Shown: positions 47,728 through 59,091 of the stretch, piece by piece
How the letters are laid out: each line of letters opens with the position of its first letter
Position numbering within the stretch: position 1 is the first letter of the stretch
DNA from: Periconia sp. R9002
Taxonomy: Eukaryota > Ascomycota > Dothideomycetes > Pleosporales > Periconiaceae
Direction of reading: 5' to 3'
Assembly (NCBI GenBank): GCA_023627715.1
Contig: JAMAHW010000095.1
Location: 62,001 to 126,000, forward strand
DNA length: 64,000 nucleotides
Notes under the pieces: generated by a model
Told to the model about the DNA's origin: nothing
What the model saw: only the letters and a program-made list of their open reading frames with translations
The model's database searches: none
Position numbers and translations under genes: made by a program

Positions 47728-48903
47728 GGAGGCAGAAGTGTGGAATCAAAGGGGAAGTGGGTCAAGACTGATCGGGTCGAGTAAGCTAGGGGTGAGATGG
47801 CGACAGACGAGAAACTGTGTCAATAGAAGGCAGGCACAGGGACATGTTTGTTGCCTTGGTTTGGGTAGGATTCGCAGGAGGTAGCAAGCATAAGCCAGTG
47901 ATTGGCCGATAGAGGGATGGGGAGGGGCCAAGCAACAGACAACTCAGTCGGAAAAATCTTGATGGCACAGCGGTTAAAGGGCAGGTGCAGTTGATTCCAT
48001 AACACACACGCGCAGTGTTCTGTCAGGAAGGCAGGCAACAAGCTACCTAGGTAAGCAGAGGATGCTGGGTCAATGAGAGCGACCGATTCAAAATGAAGCG
48101 GATGCTCGGCGATGGCCAGATGGAGGCAGGGGGAATCGAGATGCAAAGGTCGGATATCGTGCGATCGTGCAGGTTGTGACAACCATTGGTCGAGGAGAAT
48201 AGCTTTGTATGTGTGACGGTAGGTAATCCACGCGGATACGAAGCGTGCAGCAGGGAACAGATCACGTGCCGAGGTGGAGAGAGGGACGTTAATGGATCAA
48301 TTGATGTTGAGTGCACGATCGGAGGAGAGATGTGGAGGTGTTGATGTCTGATTTGCAGGAAGCAATGTCGATCTCCGAGGCCGTGCACAAGGAAGCAAAC
48401 AGGATCTTTGTTTGCTTCTCTGTTCCCGTCTTGGATATGTGTGTGTGTGTGAGATGAACATGTAGAAGACGAGAAGAAGTGGTGGTGACATGGGTGTGGG
48501 GTGGTGTGCCAAGACGTCGGCGGTCGGATCGGAAAGAGGGAAGGAGCATTCGGGAAGGAAGGAAGTCGCGACTGTTTCGCGTCAAGCTAGGAAAGAACGT
48601 CCCTCCCTACATGTACAGTACTTAGCTAACCACGAGACCACCTAACTACCTAATAATGATATCTCCATGTCTATACCCACCTACATACTACAGTAACGTA
48701 CATGAATGAATGACCATGTCACCACCAAGCCAACACCACCACGCCTCCAACACTTACATGACAGGTATCCGATAGGCCTTCTTATCCTCCCTTCCCTCGT
48801 TGCCTGAAACGCCCCCGCGTCACCCGTCGGTAACCACCAGTTGAACCAAAACGCGCTCTGGACATATCCCCCCTACACTTCCCTTCGTCTGCAATGACAT
48901 GAC
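47728..48903. promoter_or_regulatory. Divergent promoter region between the DDB1-like and TBC genes
   Basis: The two start codons are 1.18 kb apart. A perfect palindrome TACCTAGGTA lies at 48044-48053. Short minus-strand frames here are T/C-rich and unsupported. A CA/TG run occurs near 48440. No TATA box is obvious on either side. Confidence 0.45.
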
Positions 48904-50322
48904 ATGATGTCTTCCCGTCCCGCTTCCCGCACGCCCTCTCGGTCCGTAAGCTCCGAGCTTTCACCCGCCGAGCAGCAAAAGGCCGCGCTGGTCACGGCCG
49001 CATGCGACGACCACGACCTGGATGCTTTGGTACATCTAGCCACCACCCGCCTTGGTCTCGTCACCGACCCTCTGCGCCGCACTGCCTGTATATCCCACCC
49101 CCTTTTTCCATCCATTCCATTCTCCTCAAACGCTTCTGACTCTCCCAAGGGCCTCTCCTGCTGGGATGTACCCATCCAACCCGAGACCAAAACCGAGAGC
49201 GGCATGCCGACAAGGATGCGCCGCAGCCAGATCATCACCAACAGGCATCGTGGAAGGGATTGCCTCGCCATAGCGACGAGGAGCAGGTCGCACTCGATGT
49301 AAATCGCGCATTTGTCTACTACCCCAAGAACGGTACGCCTCCAGCTTGCATGCGCCTCCCACCAGCATCGCCCCGACTGAACCAATACTAACTTACCACG
49401 CGCAGAATCCGAGAAGCAGCTCGACCGCCGAAAAGAAGAGCTCTCCGATGTCATCGTCGAGGTCCTCCGCCGTCATCCGTCGCTCTGCTATTTCCAGGGT
49501 TACCACGATATTGCCCAGGTCTTCCTGCTCGTCCTGGGCCCCCAAGATGCCCCCGATGCCGTCGCCCGCCTCAGTCTGTTGCGCATCCGCGATTTCATGC
49601 TCTCCAAGCTCGACCCCGCCATGGCCCAGCTGGAGCTGCTACGCCCTCTCATGGCAGCCGCAGACCCTACCCTGTACCGTCACCTCCCCAAGCACCGGCC
49701 CACCTTCGCCCTCGCCGGCACCATCACCTTGTTTGCGCACATCATACAGGAATACAGGGACATTGCGCGGCTCTTTGACTTCTTCCTGGCCCAGCATACC
49801 GTGATACCCATCTACTTCTTCGCCGCCATCGTGCTCTCGCGCAGAGACGAGATCTTAGACATCGACGAGGAAGACGAGGATATCATGTCAGCCATCCTCG
49901 GGAAACTCCCCGAGCCATTCGATCTCGAATTCCACATCGCCCGCGCCACGGAGCTGTACGAGCGGCTACCCCCCGAATCCCTGGCGAGCTGGGAGTGGTG
50001 GCGCATCTCGTCGGCCAGCGTGCTCAAGACGTCATCAACGCCCTTGCAACTGTCGCAAACCTCGCTCGAGGAGGGCGAGCGCCTGCTCCAGCAGCAGGAG
50101 AAGGAGATTCAGCGCCGCAAGGTGCTCGAGAAGGCCGCCGGTCGCGCCAAGTTCCTCAGGCGCAACCTCTGGCTGTATCGTCGGTACAGCGCGGCGGGCT
50201 TTGCGGTCGTCATCGGCGTATACGCTTTGTGGCTGGGCAGGGCGCACGCGCGGTCTGGCGCCTCTGCTGGGTTGGGGCCTGTGGGAGAGTTGTTGAGGAG
50301 GGTTGCCGGCGTTGTGTTGTAG
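48904..50322 (+). CDS. TBC-domain Rab GTPase-activating protein, TBC1D20/Gyp8 type
   Basis: Exons 48904-49087, 49150-49332 and 49406-50322 (introns 62 and 73 bp) give 427 residues. The first splice creates the diagnostic Arg-Arg-Thr-Ala-Trp-Pro-Leu-Leu-Leu-Gly start of the TBC domain; neither frame supplies it alone. The arginine finger is Arg114 in VALDVNRAF, and the glutamine finger is Gln153 in SLCYFQGYHDIAQVF, so the protein should be catalytically competent. It would accelerate GTP hydrolysis on an ER-Golgi Rab (Rab1/Ypt1 for the family). A coiled-coil-like Glu/Gln/Arg segment (about 340-370) precedes a single C-terminal membrane helix (AAGFAVVIGVYALWLGRA, about 384-401), matching the tail anchor of TBC1D20/Gyp8. 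The second in-frame ATG at 48907 is an equally good start. Confidence 0.9.
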
Positions 50323-51823
50323 ATGTATCTGTATAAAAAAAGCGTGGTAGGAGAAGGGAAAAAAAAGATACCCAGGGTAGCAATACTCTGCGATGAGCGA
50401 TTCGTACTTTTTAAAAGAAAAAAAAAAAACAACACGATGGAAAACAAAGAACAGAGGAGGGGAGAACACATAAAAGCATGCCGCGAATGAAAGCTTCTTG
50501 CACACATTTTTTCTCGAAAATTATCTATTCGTTGTATATGGCAATATGTACATGTAGCATGTAAACATTTTTGATTTGCACGCATTTTGATTGATTGATT
50601 GGGGACGGGGTCATGATATAAGCCGCAACGCAACACATTTGCAAAAATCTCGACTCTACAAATTCCCATTTTATCATGAATGAAGGAATGAGGGCTCGAT
50701 GCTTCTCGCATGTAAATAATAGAGTCAGTCGGTCTTGTGTGAGAAATAAACTTGTAAAAGAAAAATAGGTTGGGTATGTATGTACTTTCGCGAGAGTTTC
50801 CGTACTATGACGAGTATGGGACATATAGGTAGGTATACAATACTGAGTCCACGTCCTCGGTCAGGCAGTTACCTACTGTGCTATCCTTATCTACATATGT
50901 ACCTTTTTTGGATACCGTGGGCAAATACATTGCGTAACGACGACAAACGATATTTTGGTGTTCAAATAAACTTTTTTTCGTTTGTCTATGTGTATTCGTT
51001 AGGCAAGTTACGCATCCCCCGTCCTATCCTCTATTGATCCCGTAAGTGATACCACATCCACCAAATATCTACTCTCCAGAGCCGTAAACATGTATATGTA
51101 TACGAGTAGTCTTAAACATTGAAACTGGCTCACTTACCCTCTCTTCCATTTTCAACATGCCATAAACAATTGGACCGAACTTCCACCCCCTTCAGAAACC
51201 ATCTTATAACGCTTCTGTTTGTTTATTTATATTTAGTAGAACTGAATATACCTATTATCTACCGTATGGTAAACTACTCTGTTCTCTTTTCTATACTATT
51301 ACTAGTCCTTAGCATATTATCAGAAATCATCCTAACTGTACCTACATAGGTACTTTGGCTGGACACTTTCCACTGTAAAATACTGTTAAACAGCTAGTCA
51401 ACGTACCTTCTATATACTATCAATAGTCTTTCTAGGCTTCTTTTTCTGTCAGCAAGCAATCCTGGGATACGCCAAACCCCATAATGCTTGAAGTAATTAC
51501 ATATCACGTGCTCTCGGTTGCACGACTCTGGGCACCTAGGCAGTCGCCACAGCCCCGCCATGGATGCCTGTTCGTCCTTTCTCACATACCTTTGTAGTAG
51601 TCAAAACAGGTGACGGAAACAGATCAATCGAGAAATATAACGAGCAGGTGGTTATGCCAACCTTCGAGAACAGGTCCAATTACATGTTCACACTATTTTT
51701 GAACTTCTTCATCGTTATACAGATTTCATAGTATCGATATTCACTTACCCCCTCTCATTCCAGCATTCAAGAGCGTTATATTTTAAAACCCAGGCATCAC
51801 GGACAACACTCAATATCTACACC
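50323..51823. other. 1.5-kb intergenic stretch, AT-rich, no gene seen
   Basis: The stretch is AT-rich with an A-run near 50420. TAGGTA-type motifs occur at 50826-50836 and, as a 16-bp near-perfect palindrome, at 51338-51353. The short frames have no coding character. Confidence 0.45.
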
Positions 51824-53407
51824 ATGAACCCTCCCAAACCAAAATTCCACTTCGTAAACCTAAACCACCCCAACGATCTCAGAAAAGACGAGATCCAACT
51901 GCGCGTACGCCGCATCGTAATGTCCGACGTCGGTAAAGCGCGAAGGAAACCCAAATCAAAAAAACAACGCAACGAGATCGGCCTCGAAATCCGTCAAAAT
52001 CCAACTGAAGAACTTCTCCATCTGGAGCGCCTTGGTGGCGGCCAGCTGGATCCGTTCTGTCGTTACCCCATGGAAGTGACCGATTCCGATCGGGAATTGC
52101 TGGCGAACAGTGCGTAGTGTGCCTCCTTTATAAGCATCCAACTGAAAGTCTACACACTATAGTTTTCGACCCTCGAAGCAACCACCCCATCCGCCTCCGA
52201 GATTCCTGGTACCCCGTAGGCCTCAGCTGTCCAGCCATCTTCCACAACGTCCTATCCAATTCCCAAAACTTCGTCTTCCAAAAGGTGAATGGCGCTTTCC
52301 CCTCGCGGGACGACGCGTTGGCTTTGACGCATTCTTACAAGGCTCTTCGTGCCGCCAACGAAATGATGAAGGATGCCTCGAAGCACAAGAGCGACGAGAT
52401 GATTGGGACGGTGGCGTCTTTCATGTGTCATCATGTAAGTACGCAGTCTAATTTTTCTCCGTTTGAATGATGTGGATGGCTGATAATGATGATGCGGTTT
52501 AGTCGTTGCTCACGAATTTCGCCGACGGCAGTTGGTACAAGCATCGTAATGCGCTCGTGCATATTGTGGAACTGAGAGGGGGTTATGAGACGATTGAGAA
52601 TGTGCAGCTTCGGATTACTCTGACATGGTATGTTATTCTACCCAAGCTCCAATCTTATAAATTGGCAGCGAGGATGGCTGACCTGATAATAGGTCCGATC
52701 TCGTCGGTTGCTTCTCACAAGATATCCCGCCTGCCATCCCCATGCCGGCGCAATGGGAAGATACTTGCAGACCTTCTCTACCAAGCTCAAACTCGCCACA
52801 TCTGCATAGACGCATATCTCTGACATGGAAGAAACACCTACCAATGCAACTCGACTGGATCTCAATATTCGACGACATCGTGCAGCTCATCTCCCTCGAC
52901 CATCTATTCAGCCCTTCGCGACCACCAACATCCATTACTAGCGGTAGCTGGATGGAGCCAATCGCATACCGTCTCTTATGCGTACGGCCACTACAACAAA
53001 GCAATTCACAGGGCAACGTAATAGAAGAAGTATGTCGCCTCGGCACGCTTTTATTCTTAACACCCCTGTGGAGGCTTCTGGGACGGTACACGATCTGGAC
53101 CGCCGTCCTCTCCCGCAAACTCCTCCATGTACTTACAGAGAACATGGTGGAGTGGAACGAGCTTAAGCCGCTGTTGGTCTGGACGCTGTACTTCGCGGCG
53201 GTTGAAACGAAGGATCTTGTGGAGCGGAGTCGGTTTGTGTTCATGTTGGCGGTTCTGATTAAGGGGATGCATTTAAGGGGGTGGGAGGAGGTCGTGGGGA
53301 TGGTGAAGGAAGTGTTGTGGGTTGAAAGTGTGTATGCGGGCAGCGAGGAGGTTGTGAGGAATGAAGTGATGCAGATTGTGAATCAAGGACCCTCTGCACT
53401 TCGATAA
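51824..53407 (+). CDS. Fungal-specific regulator-like protein (fungal_trans_2/DUF3468 type) lacking a zinc cluster
   Basis: Exons 51824-52109, 52163-52434, 52503-52627 and 52693-53407 (introns 53, 68 and 65 bp) give 465 residues. The N-terminus shows the pattern typical of this family: KFHFVNLNHPNDLRKDEIQL, then R-V-R-R-I-V-M-S-D-V-G-K-A-R-R-K, then a Lys/Arg patch. Next comes LGGGQLDPFCRYP, and a long all-helical region with MCHHSLLTNFADGSWYKHRN and the hallmark H-x-x-A-L-V-H-I-V-E-L-R-G-G-Y-E. The helical region is the one found downstream of Zn2Cys6 clusters, but here no Cys cluster precedes it. Such proteins are abundant in filamentous fungi, sometimes near secondary-metabolism loci, with mostly unknown roles. 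DNA binding through the basic patch is possible but not shown. Confidence 0.82.
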
Positions 53408-54145
53408 GCATTACTGGTCGTGTTTGGGAGAAGAAGGCATCGTTATCGCTACATACGTATCTTGGTCAGCTTCGTGCGTTGAAGACTGTATGATCCCTAG
53501 GTCTTACCACTCCACTCGAAGGGGGGGAGGGGGGGGAATGAGACGAAGGGAAGTGGACAGAGTTTTGGCTTCACTTCCCTTCAAGGTCTTTGTGATCTTG
53601 GTATATTGGATTGATGGTTCATTCACCGCCGTTCTTTCTATTTCTGCACTGCCTACATACCTACATACGTAACGTAACGTAACGTACTGGCTTCACTCCA
53701 CCTCCCACGTACCCACGTAAACAACCACCCCGCTCCTTCCCTCCGCTTCTGCCCCCTTCCACACACGTGCGTGCGGGCGAGCGTGCGTGCGTGCCTACCC
53801 TAACTAGCCACCCAAAACAACAACAATCGCGCACACGCTACACACAAACACCTCACCACCACCACCCAACCCCATCAACCCATCAACCCACACATACACA
53901 CACGCGCGCGCGCAGACGTGTACCTCTACCTTACCTCCTTCGCTCGAACATGCGTAAAGCAAACTAGCTCATTCTTTCCACCGCTTCTTATTCCTCGCTC
54001 AATTTTTTTAAGAGGGACTTATTTGATTCTTTATTGGTTTGGATCAGTCCAACGACGGTTCGTTGGGACGTTGGATATTTTGCGTCACGCGCATACAGAC
54101 AAACACGCAAGCGGTTCCCACTGGGGGTAGATTTAGAGGAAGAGG
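53408..54145. other. Intergenic stretch with simple repeats
   Basis: Contains a G-run near 53522-53538, an ACGTA run at 53667-53687, GTGC steps near 53768-53792 and C/A-rich leader sequence with a CG-alternating run near 53903. It is likely the promoter and leader of the next gene. No supported gene. Confidence 0.5.
53667..53687. repeat. ACGTA pentanucleotide repeat
   Basis: Four copies of a five-base unit in non-coding DNA, partly overlapping a cluster of TACATACCTACATAC sequence. Confidence 0.75.
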
Positions 54146-55435
54146 ATGGGTATCATGGCGGAGCAGGAAGCCCTTGACTGGGAAGAGTTGGCGAGGTGGG
54201 TCGGTGAGGATGAGGTGAAGAGGCATGGTGGCGGTGAGAAGAAGGGTAGGTCGCTAAGCAGCGGTGCGAATTCGGGTCATAGTCGTGAGTACCTTTTCTT
54301 TGGTTCTCCTTGTTCTCTTTGCTTTCCTTTGCTATGATTTCTTGGTGGTGGAAGGGGGACGTTTGGGAGCGTTATGGGATGGAGGATGAGGTATCTGTAT
54401 GGACGTCGTTTCTGACGGGAGACATGTGGGATACTAGACGGAAACAAGCCGATTGACGGAGACAAAGAGGGGGAGAAGAGAAAAGGAGGTCCGGATGGAC
54501 AAACGCACAACGAGTCCCACGACAACGAGCTGATTCGCTTCCCCAAATTCGCCAAACACTCTTACGACACCGACGACACGTCCTCCCTCTCCTCCGGAGA
54601 CCACGAATTCGCCAGCCCGAGAATTAAGCTACTACTAAAGCCCCGCCCACCGCCGTCCTGGACCACCTCCCCCTCCACCCCGTCACTGAAGAGTCGATCC
54701 AGTAGCACCGACACCGACATCTCCCCCGGCACGCCCATGAACATCCACTTCATGCGGGAGTTCGAGCAAGAGACGTTCAACCTCATGCTCCACAACCGTT
54801 CCCTAGCCATCGCCAGCGTCAAATACGGCAGACCCTCCAACCCGCTCAAACTCCCCATCCCCTGGACCATCCCCACGTGGGAGCACGCGATCGAGTACCC
54901 AAACATCCTAGAAAGCTACCACGACCTCGAGTACCGCATCAACGACTACCTCAACACCCGCCTCTACGAACTCCGCGTCGAAATCACCGCGCTCCCGTTC
55001 AACGCGCCCCGCGGCTCGGAAGAAGCCTTCCTCTTCGATCTCAAATCAGAAGAACTCGATCGCGTCATCATGCGGTGCCGTCTCTCCGACGCGATCCGCG
55101 TTTCCGACCTCGAGAACGGCACGTGTCCGCATCGTATCCCCGAGGATACGCAACCGCTGCTTAGTGGGCTGCACTTTCGAGAGGAGAGGGAGGTGCGGGA
55201 GATTGTGGAGCAGAAGGAGAGGGAGGTGAGGGAGGCGATTCAGATGTTGGATGAGATTGGCGAGGATGCGGCGGGCGAGGAGCAGAATGTGCCCCCGATT
55301 GTGAGTGGGTTTGACGGGGCGTTTGATGGGAGGTTGAAGAGGTGGCCTGAGTTGAGGAAGAGGCTGCAGAAGGCGGCGGATAGGGAGATGGAGAGGTTTC
55401 CGAAGCGGTTTTGGTGGGGGAAGGTTAGGAAGTAG
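54146..55435 (+). CDS. Hypothetical protein, 378 residues, unrecognised
   Basis: Exons 54146-54284 and 54438-55435 with a 153-bp intron (GTGAGT donor, CTAG acceptor). The N-terminus is acidic (EQEALDWEELARWVGEDEVK), followed by a Ser/Thr/Asp-rich disordered stretch. From about residue 146 the sequence looks folded: MNIHFMREFEQETFNLMLHN, then P-I-P-W-T-I-P-T-W-E-H-A-I-E-Y-P, and a Leu/Glu-rich helix D-L-E-Y-R-I-N-D-Y-L-N-T-R-L-Y-E-L-R. A helical, charged segment (REEREVREIVEQKEREVREA) and a basic end (ERFPKRFWWGKVRK) close it. I recognise no domain, signal peptide or membrane helix. A second in-frame Met at 54155 has better start context. Convergent with the SDR gene, 249 bp away. Confidence 0.72.
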
Positions 55436-55684
55436 AGGTTGGTGGTTGGTTGGTTGGTTGGTTGGTTTATTGTTTTCTTCTTCTTTTGACTCTGTTATAT
55501 GGGGTGTTGGCTTTTGTTAATTCTTGGAAGGGGGTTTGTGCTTCTATTGGAGCATTATTGGTGATTGAGTACGGATTCAGCGGTATTGCGTCACCTAGAC
55601 GGATTATTAAGGGATGTCCTGCGGTTAGGAAATGTACGAATATGCCATCACACGGAGAAGCCGAGTCAGAGAAAAGCTTCTAAT

Positions 55685-56679
55685 TCACGTAAATATAATC
55701 CCCCCATCCACAACAATCGTCTGCCCCGTCATATAATCCGAGTCCTTGCTACACAGAAAACTCACCGTGCTACTCACATCCTCAGGCACGCTGGTCCGCC
55801 CCAACGCAATCAACTCTTTACTATACTTCCTAATCGTCTCACCCTTCTCGACCCCTTTCTTCTTACCCAGCTCCTCGTCGATCAAATCCCACATGGCGGT
55901 GCCCACAATACCCGGCGCATACGCATTCACCGTGATGCCGTGCTCGGCGACCTCCATAGCAAAAGCCTGCGTCAGCCCGCGCACCGCCCATTTCGACGCG
56001 CTGTAATGCGACAACAGGGCGAACGGTTTGAACGCGACGATCGACGCAGCGCCGAGTATCTTACCGGGCGTGCCCTGTGAAATCATCTGCTTAGCAGCGG
56101 TCGCGTAGCAGTTGTACACGCCGTAGACGTTGACCTCGAACATGCGTTTGAGGTCTTGCTCGGAGAGGTCGAGCAGCGCTTTCACCTGCGCGATCCCCGC
56201 GTTGGCGACCATGGTGTTTAAAGGTCCTAGTTCGGAGACGCTGGCCGCGACCATGGCTTGCACTTCGGCGAGGTTGGATACGTCGGCTGTGTAGGGCATA
56301 GCTTTGCGGCCGAGCGAGTGGATCGAGTGGACTACTGAGTCCATTTGCGGTTTGTTGGCTGGTATGTCGTTGACGCAGATGTCGTAGCCGTCTTGGGCGA
56401 GGCGGAGGGCGATGGCTTTTCCGCTGTGGTTGGTTGGGTTAGGATGGGTCGGGTTGAGTTGGATGGGGCTGGATATGTTATGTATGTATGTTGTGGTACT
56501 CACATGCCGCGGGCGGAACCCGTGACGATGGCTGTCCGGTTTGGTTGGCCTGAAGTTGGTGGAGTTACGTATTTCCTGGCCCATTGGGGCATTGGAGAGA
56601 TGATTGGTCTGAATTTCGAGGGCTTTGTTGAGGCTTTTGAAGTTTGCCATATTGCTCTGGCTGGGATGCGGAATGGCAT
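55685..56679 (-). CDS. Short-chain dehydrogenase, acetoin/diacetyl reductase (butanediol dehydrogenase) type
   Basis: Exons 56679-56504 and 56423-55685, joined across an 80-bp intron (GTGAGT donor, CACAG acceptor), give 304 residues. The splice completes the NAD(P)-binding TGSARGIG motif at about 53-60. NAG lies at 133-135. The catalytic Ser186, Tyr199 and Lys203 (YSASK) have the normal spacing. The C-terminal half, GITVNAYAPGIVGTAMWDLI through DSDYMTGQTIVVDGG, follows bacterial acetoin(diacetyl) reductases such as BudC closely, so reduction of diacetyl/acetoin or a similar alpha-diketone is the best guess. An unusual 49-residue basic, acid-free leader precedes the Rossmann fold (see findings). 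The start at MPFRIPA is the first Met that excludes a hydrophobic, non-conserved stretch upstream. Confidence 0.9.
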
Positions 56680-57388
56680 GTTTGTTTCAGTGATGAGAAA
56701 AAAGATCGTGTTAGTCAAATTACTCGTGCCGTGACAGTATAAATTATGTTCGATGAATTTCAAGTATAGAAAAATCAATAGGAAAGGAGAATCAAGTTTA
56801 CATATACATAGTTATATCAGATGGTACGCCGGAGACGTGGAAACGCGAAGGAATAAGCCATGAGGTTACTCCGCATTTTGGCCACGAAAGGAAGATTAAT
56901 TTGCGCGGATCTAGGGAAAACAAGCCGACCCCTCTCTTCGTAGGATCATTGTAGCGCAGGATCCGCACAAGGTTTGGGCTACGAATACATGCGTATGTGG
57001 CGTATCATGTACTTGGTGACGTGAAGATAGTCTGCGTGACTTTGGTAGCCTTTATTGAGAACAAAACAATTGAGGTTATTTTGCCACAGGAAGGGTAGTT
57101 TGTGATTTCATACAAGAGAATATCAAGAGAATTGACTATGACGGCGATGGGCGTCTTGTGCAGTCGAGTTGGTGAACGTCGTTGAAGATGGGGGGGGAGG
57201 AGTGGTGGTGGTGGAGAAGTTAGGAGGGGTCATGTCACGCTAACCGCTCCGGGACTAGCGCTGTCTTCCCGCCTTTTCTCCGAATGCCCTCAATAACTTT
57301 CAATGTTTGTAGAGACTGAAATAGCAAACAAACATTGGCTGAAGAGTTGCATGCGAGACACAGCCCTGAACATAAACACGCGCACAAA
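56680..57388. promoter_or_regulatory. Divergent promoter region between the SDR and ASK1
   Basis: The genes are 709 bp apart and divergent. The segment contains a G-run near 57190 and short AT-rich stretches, without a recognisable element. A minus-strand frame at 57235-57751 overlaps ASK1 and is a shadow. Confidence 0.45.
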
Positions 57389-58687
57389 ATGTCTCGCCAA
57401 AGCATGGCTCCGCCGCGCAATCTGTCGCTCACCGAGGAATTGGAGAAGCTGGAGCAGTCCATCACACTGACATTGCAAGGTAAACAAACCCCTCCACTGT
57501 GCTTCCGCTTCTTCTCGGACTGACCGCCGCACGCAGAAATCGACCACAATTTCAGCCGCGCACATCGAATCGTCACCACCAGCATTCTCCCCATAGTCGA
57601 GCAGTATGGCAAACATTCCGAGGCGGTCTGGGAAGGCTCCAAATTCTGGAAGCAGTTCTTCGAGGCCAGCGCCAATGTCTCGCTCTCCGGCTACGAAGCC
57701 CGCGACGCCGACGACACCACCGTCCACGAGGACACCACTCAGCAGTCGCACATGTATGAAGATGAGACGGTGGAGGAAAACACCGTAACAGGCAGTTCCA
57801 TGACCCCGCCCCGCCCTACGTCGTCGCAGGCTGGTCTGGACGACACTTCAGAAATGGACTCACCGTCCATGGCACACGCCCACAGTACTCCTCGAGCTCC
57901 AAATACGGGGGACAAGGAGCCTGCGTTTGCCGACTTCTCTTCCCCTTACGAAACTCTCCGCGAGGAGATACAGGGCACACGCACCCCCAGACTGGACCCC
58001 ACCACGCCAGGCAAAACCACGGGGCTGCCCGACATGAGCTTCGATTCTTCACCGCTCGTGCCACCGACTTCAGGGAAGAAGGGCCAGCCCATAGACCCGC
58101 TACTCCACCGAGTACTCGACAAAACCTACCGCGTACAAGCAACGCCGTTGATAAGCCCGCGCAAGTACAAGCCCACGGGCGCCTTCACTCCGGCTACCGC
58201 TCGCCGCGGTGCTCCCACGCCTCAAGCAGCCACCACCACCCTCGCTGCCTGGGAGGATTCTTCGCCAGAATCTTCGCCCGCACCACCGCAGCTCCGCGCG
58301 GACCTCTTCTCCCCGATAAAAACGCCGCGCACACCGGGCGTAAGCGTGCAGACACCTGGCAAAGGGAAACAACCCTTTAGCGTCACGAGAACGGGAGGCA
58401 ATATCTTTGACGATAGTGAAAGCGAGGAGGAAGGTTTCAGTCCACCTAAGACTATCCAATTTCACATCCCACAGAGCAAGCTATTACAGACGCCTGGTGA
58501 GTGGGCATCCGGCCGGATTGCAATGACCGTTTGCTGACGTGATACAGCTCGTGAAGCTAGCAAGCGCATTGTGGACGATTTGCTGATGACAGCCGGCGGC
58601 GACATTACGGACACTACGGGAGGATTGGAAGAGGACGATAGTCCAAGTGTTGTGCGCCGTCAAGTGAATATGGACGACACGTTTTGA
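57389..58687 (+). CDS. ASK1: DASH complex subunit Ask1
   Basis: Exons 57389-57479, 57537-58496 and 58548-58687 (introns 57 and 51 bp) give 396 residues. The DASH/Dam1 complex forms rings around kinetochore microtubules in fungi. The N-terminal 70 residues are the conserved Ask1 helical region: NLSLTEELEKLEQSITLTLQ, then E-I-D-H-N-F-S-R-A-H-R-I-V-T-T-S-I-L-P-I-V-E-Q-Y, then WEGSKFWKQFFEASANVSLS. The first splice joins within this region. The rest is disordered with many Ser/Thr-Pro sites (SPYETL, RTPRLDPTTPGK, SPIKTPRTPG), consistent with Cdk and Aurora regulation known for Ask1. A short conserved end (SKRIVDDLLMTAGGDITDTT ... VNMDDTF) closes the protein. LSB6 follows in tandem 404 bp downstream. 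Confidence 0.93.
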
Positions 58688-59091
58688 GATGGACGCGAGA
58701 TTTTTCCTACCCGTTTCCTTTCGCGTCGGAGTACTTTTGCATTGAGATACCCCTTGTAGAAGACGTGTGTTGATATAGAGCTTTCTCAACCAAAGGTTTC
58801 TTTCTTCTGTATGGAGGATATGGATGTTTTGGAAACTGGGAGTTTGCCATGTTCGGTGTTCGCACGTGTCAGAAAGCGCTCTTTAGTCTAGCGGGCGATC
58901 GCCGGGGCTGCATTGCCTTCCGTCATCCCTAGTAATTAAATGTACAGCTGGACAACACAATACGTGTATCCACCACAGACCTCGATTTGCGCATCCCCGC
59001 TTGTATTCAGCCTCCTTTTTCGCGACTCCTATGATACGCCGTTCCTTTTCCCATCCGCTCGTTTATTTGCCCGACCACACATACCTGCATC
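58688..59091. other. Intergenic: ASK1 3' flank and LSB6 promoter
   Basis: 404 bp with no coding frame. The last 100 bp are C/T-rich leader. Short frames overlapping the LSB6 start on the minus strand are shadows. Confidence 0.5.

Noticed and set aside
57235..57751. Two minus-strand frames of about 150 codons overlapping ASK1
   Set aside because: Antisense to the conserved ASK1 N-terminus; no independent motif.
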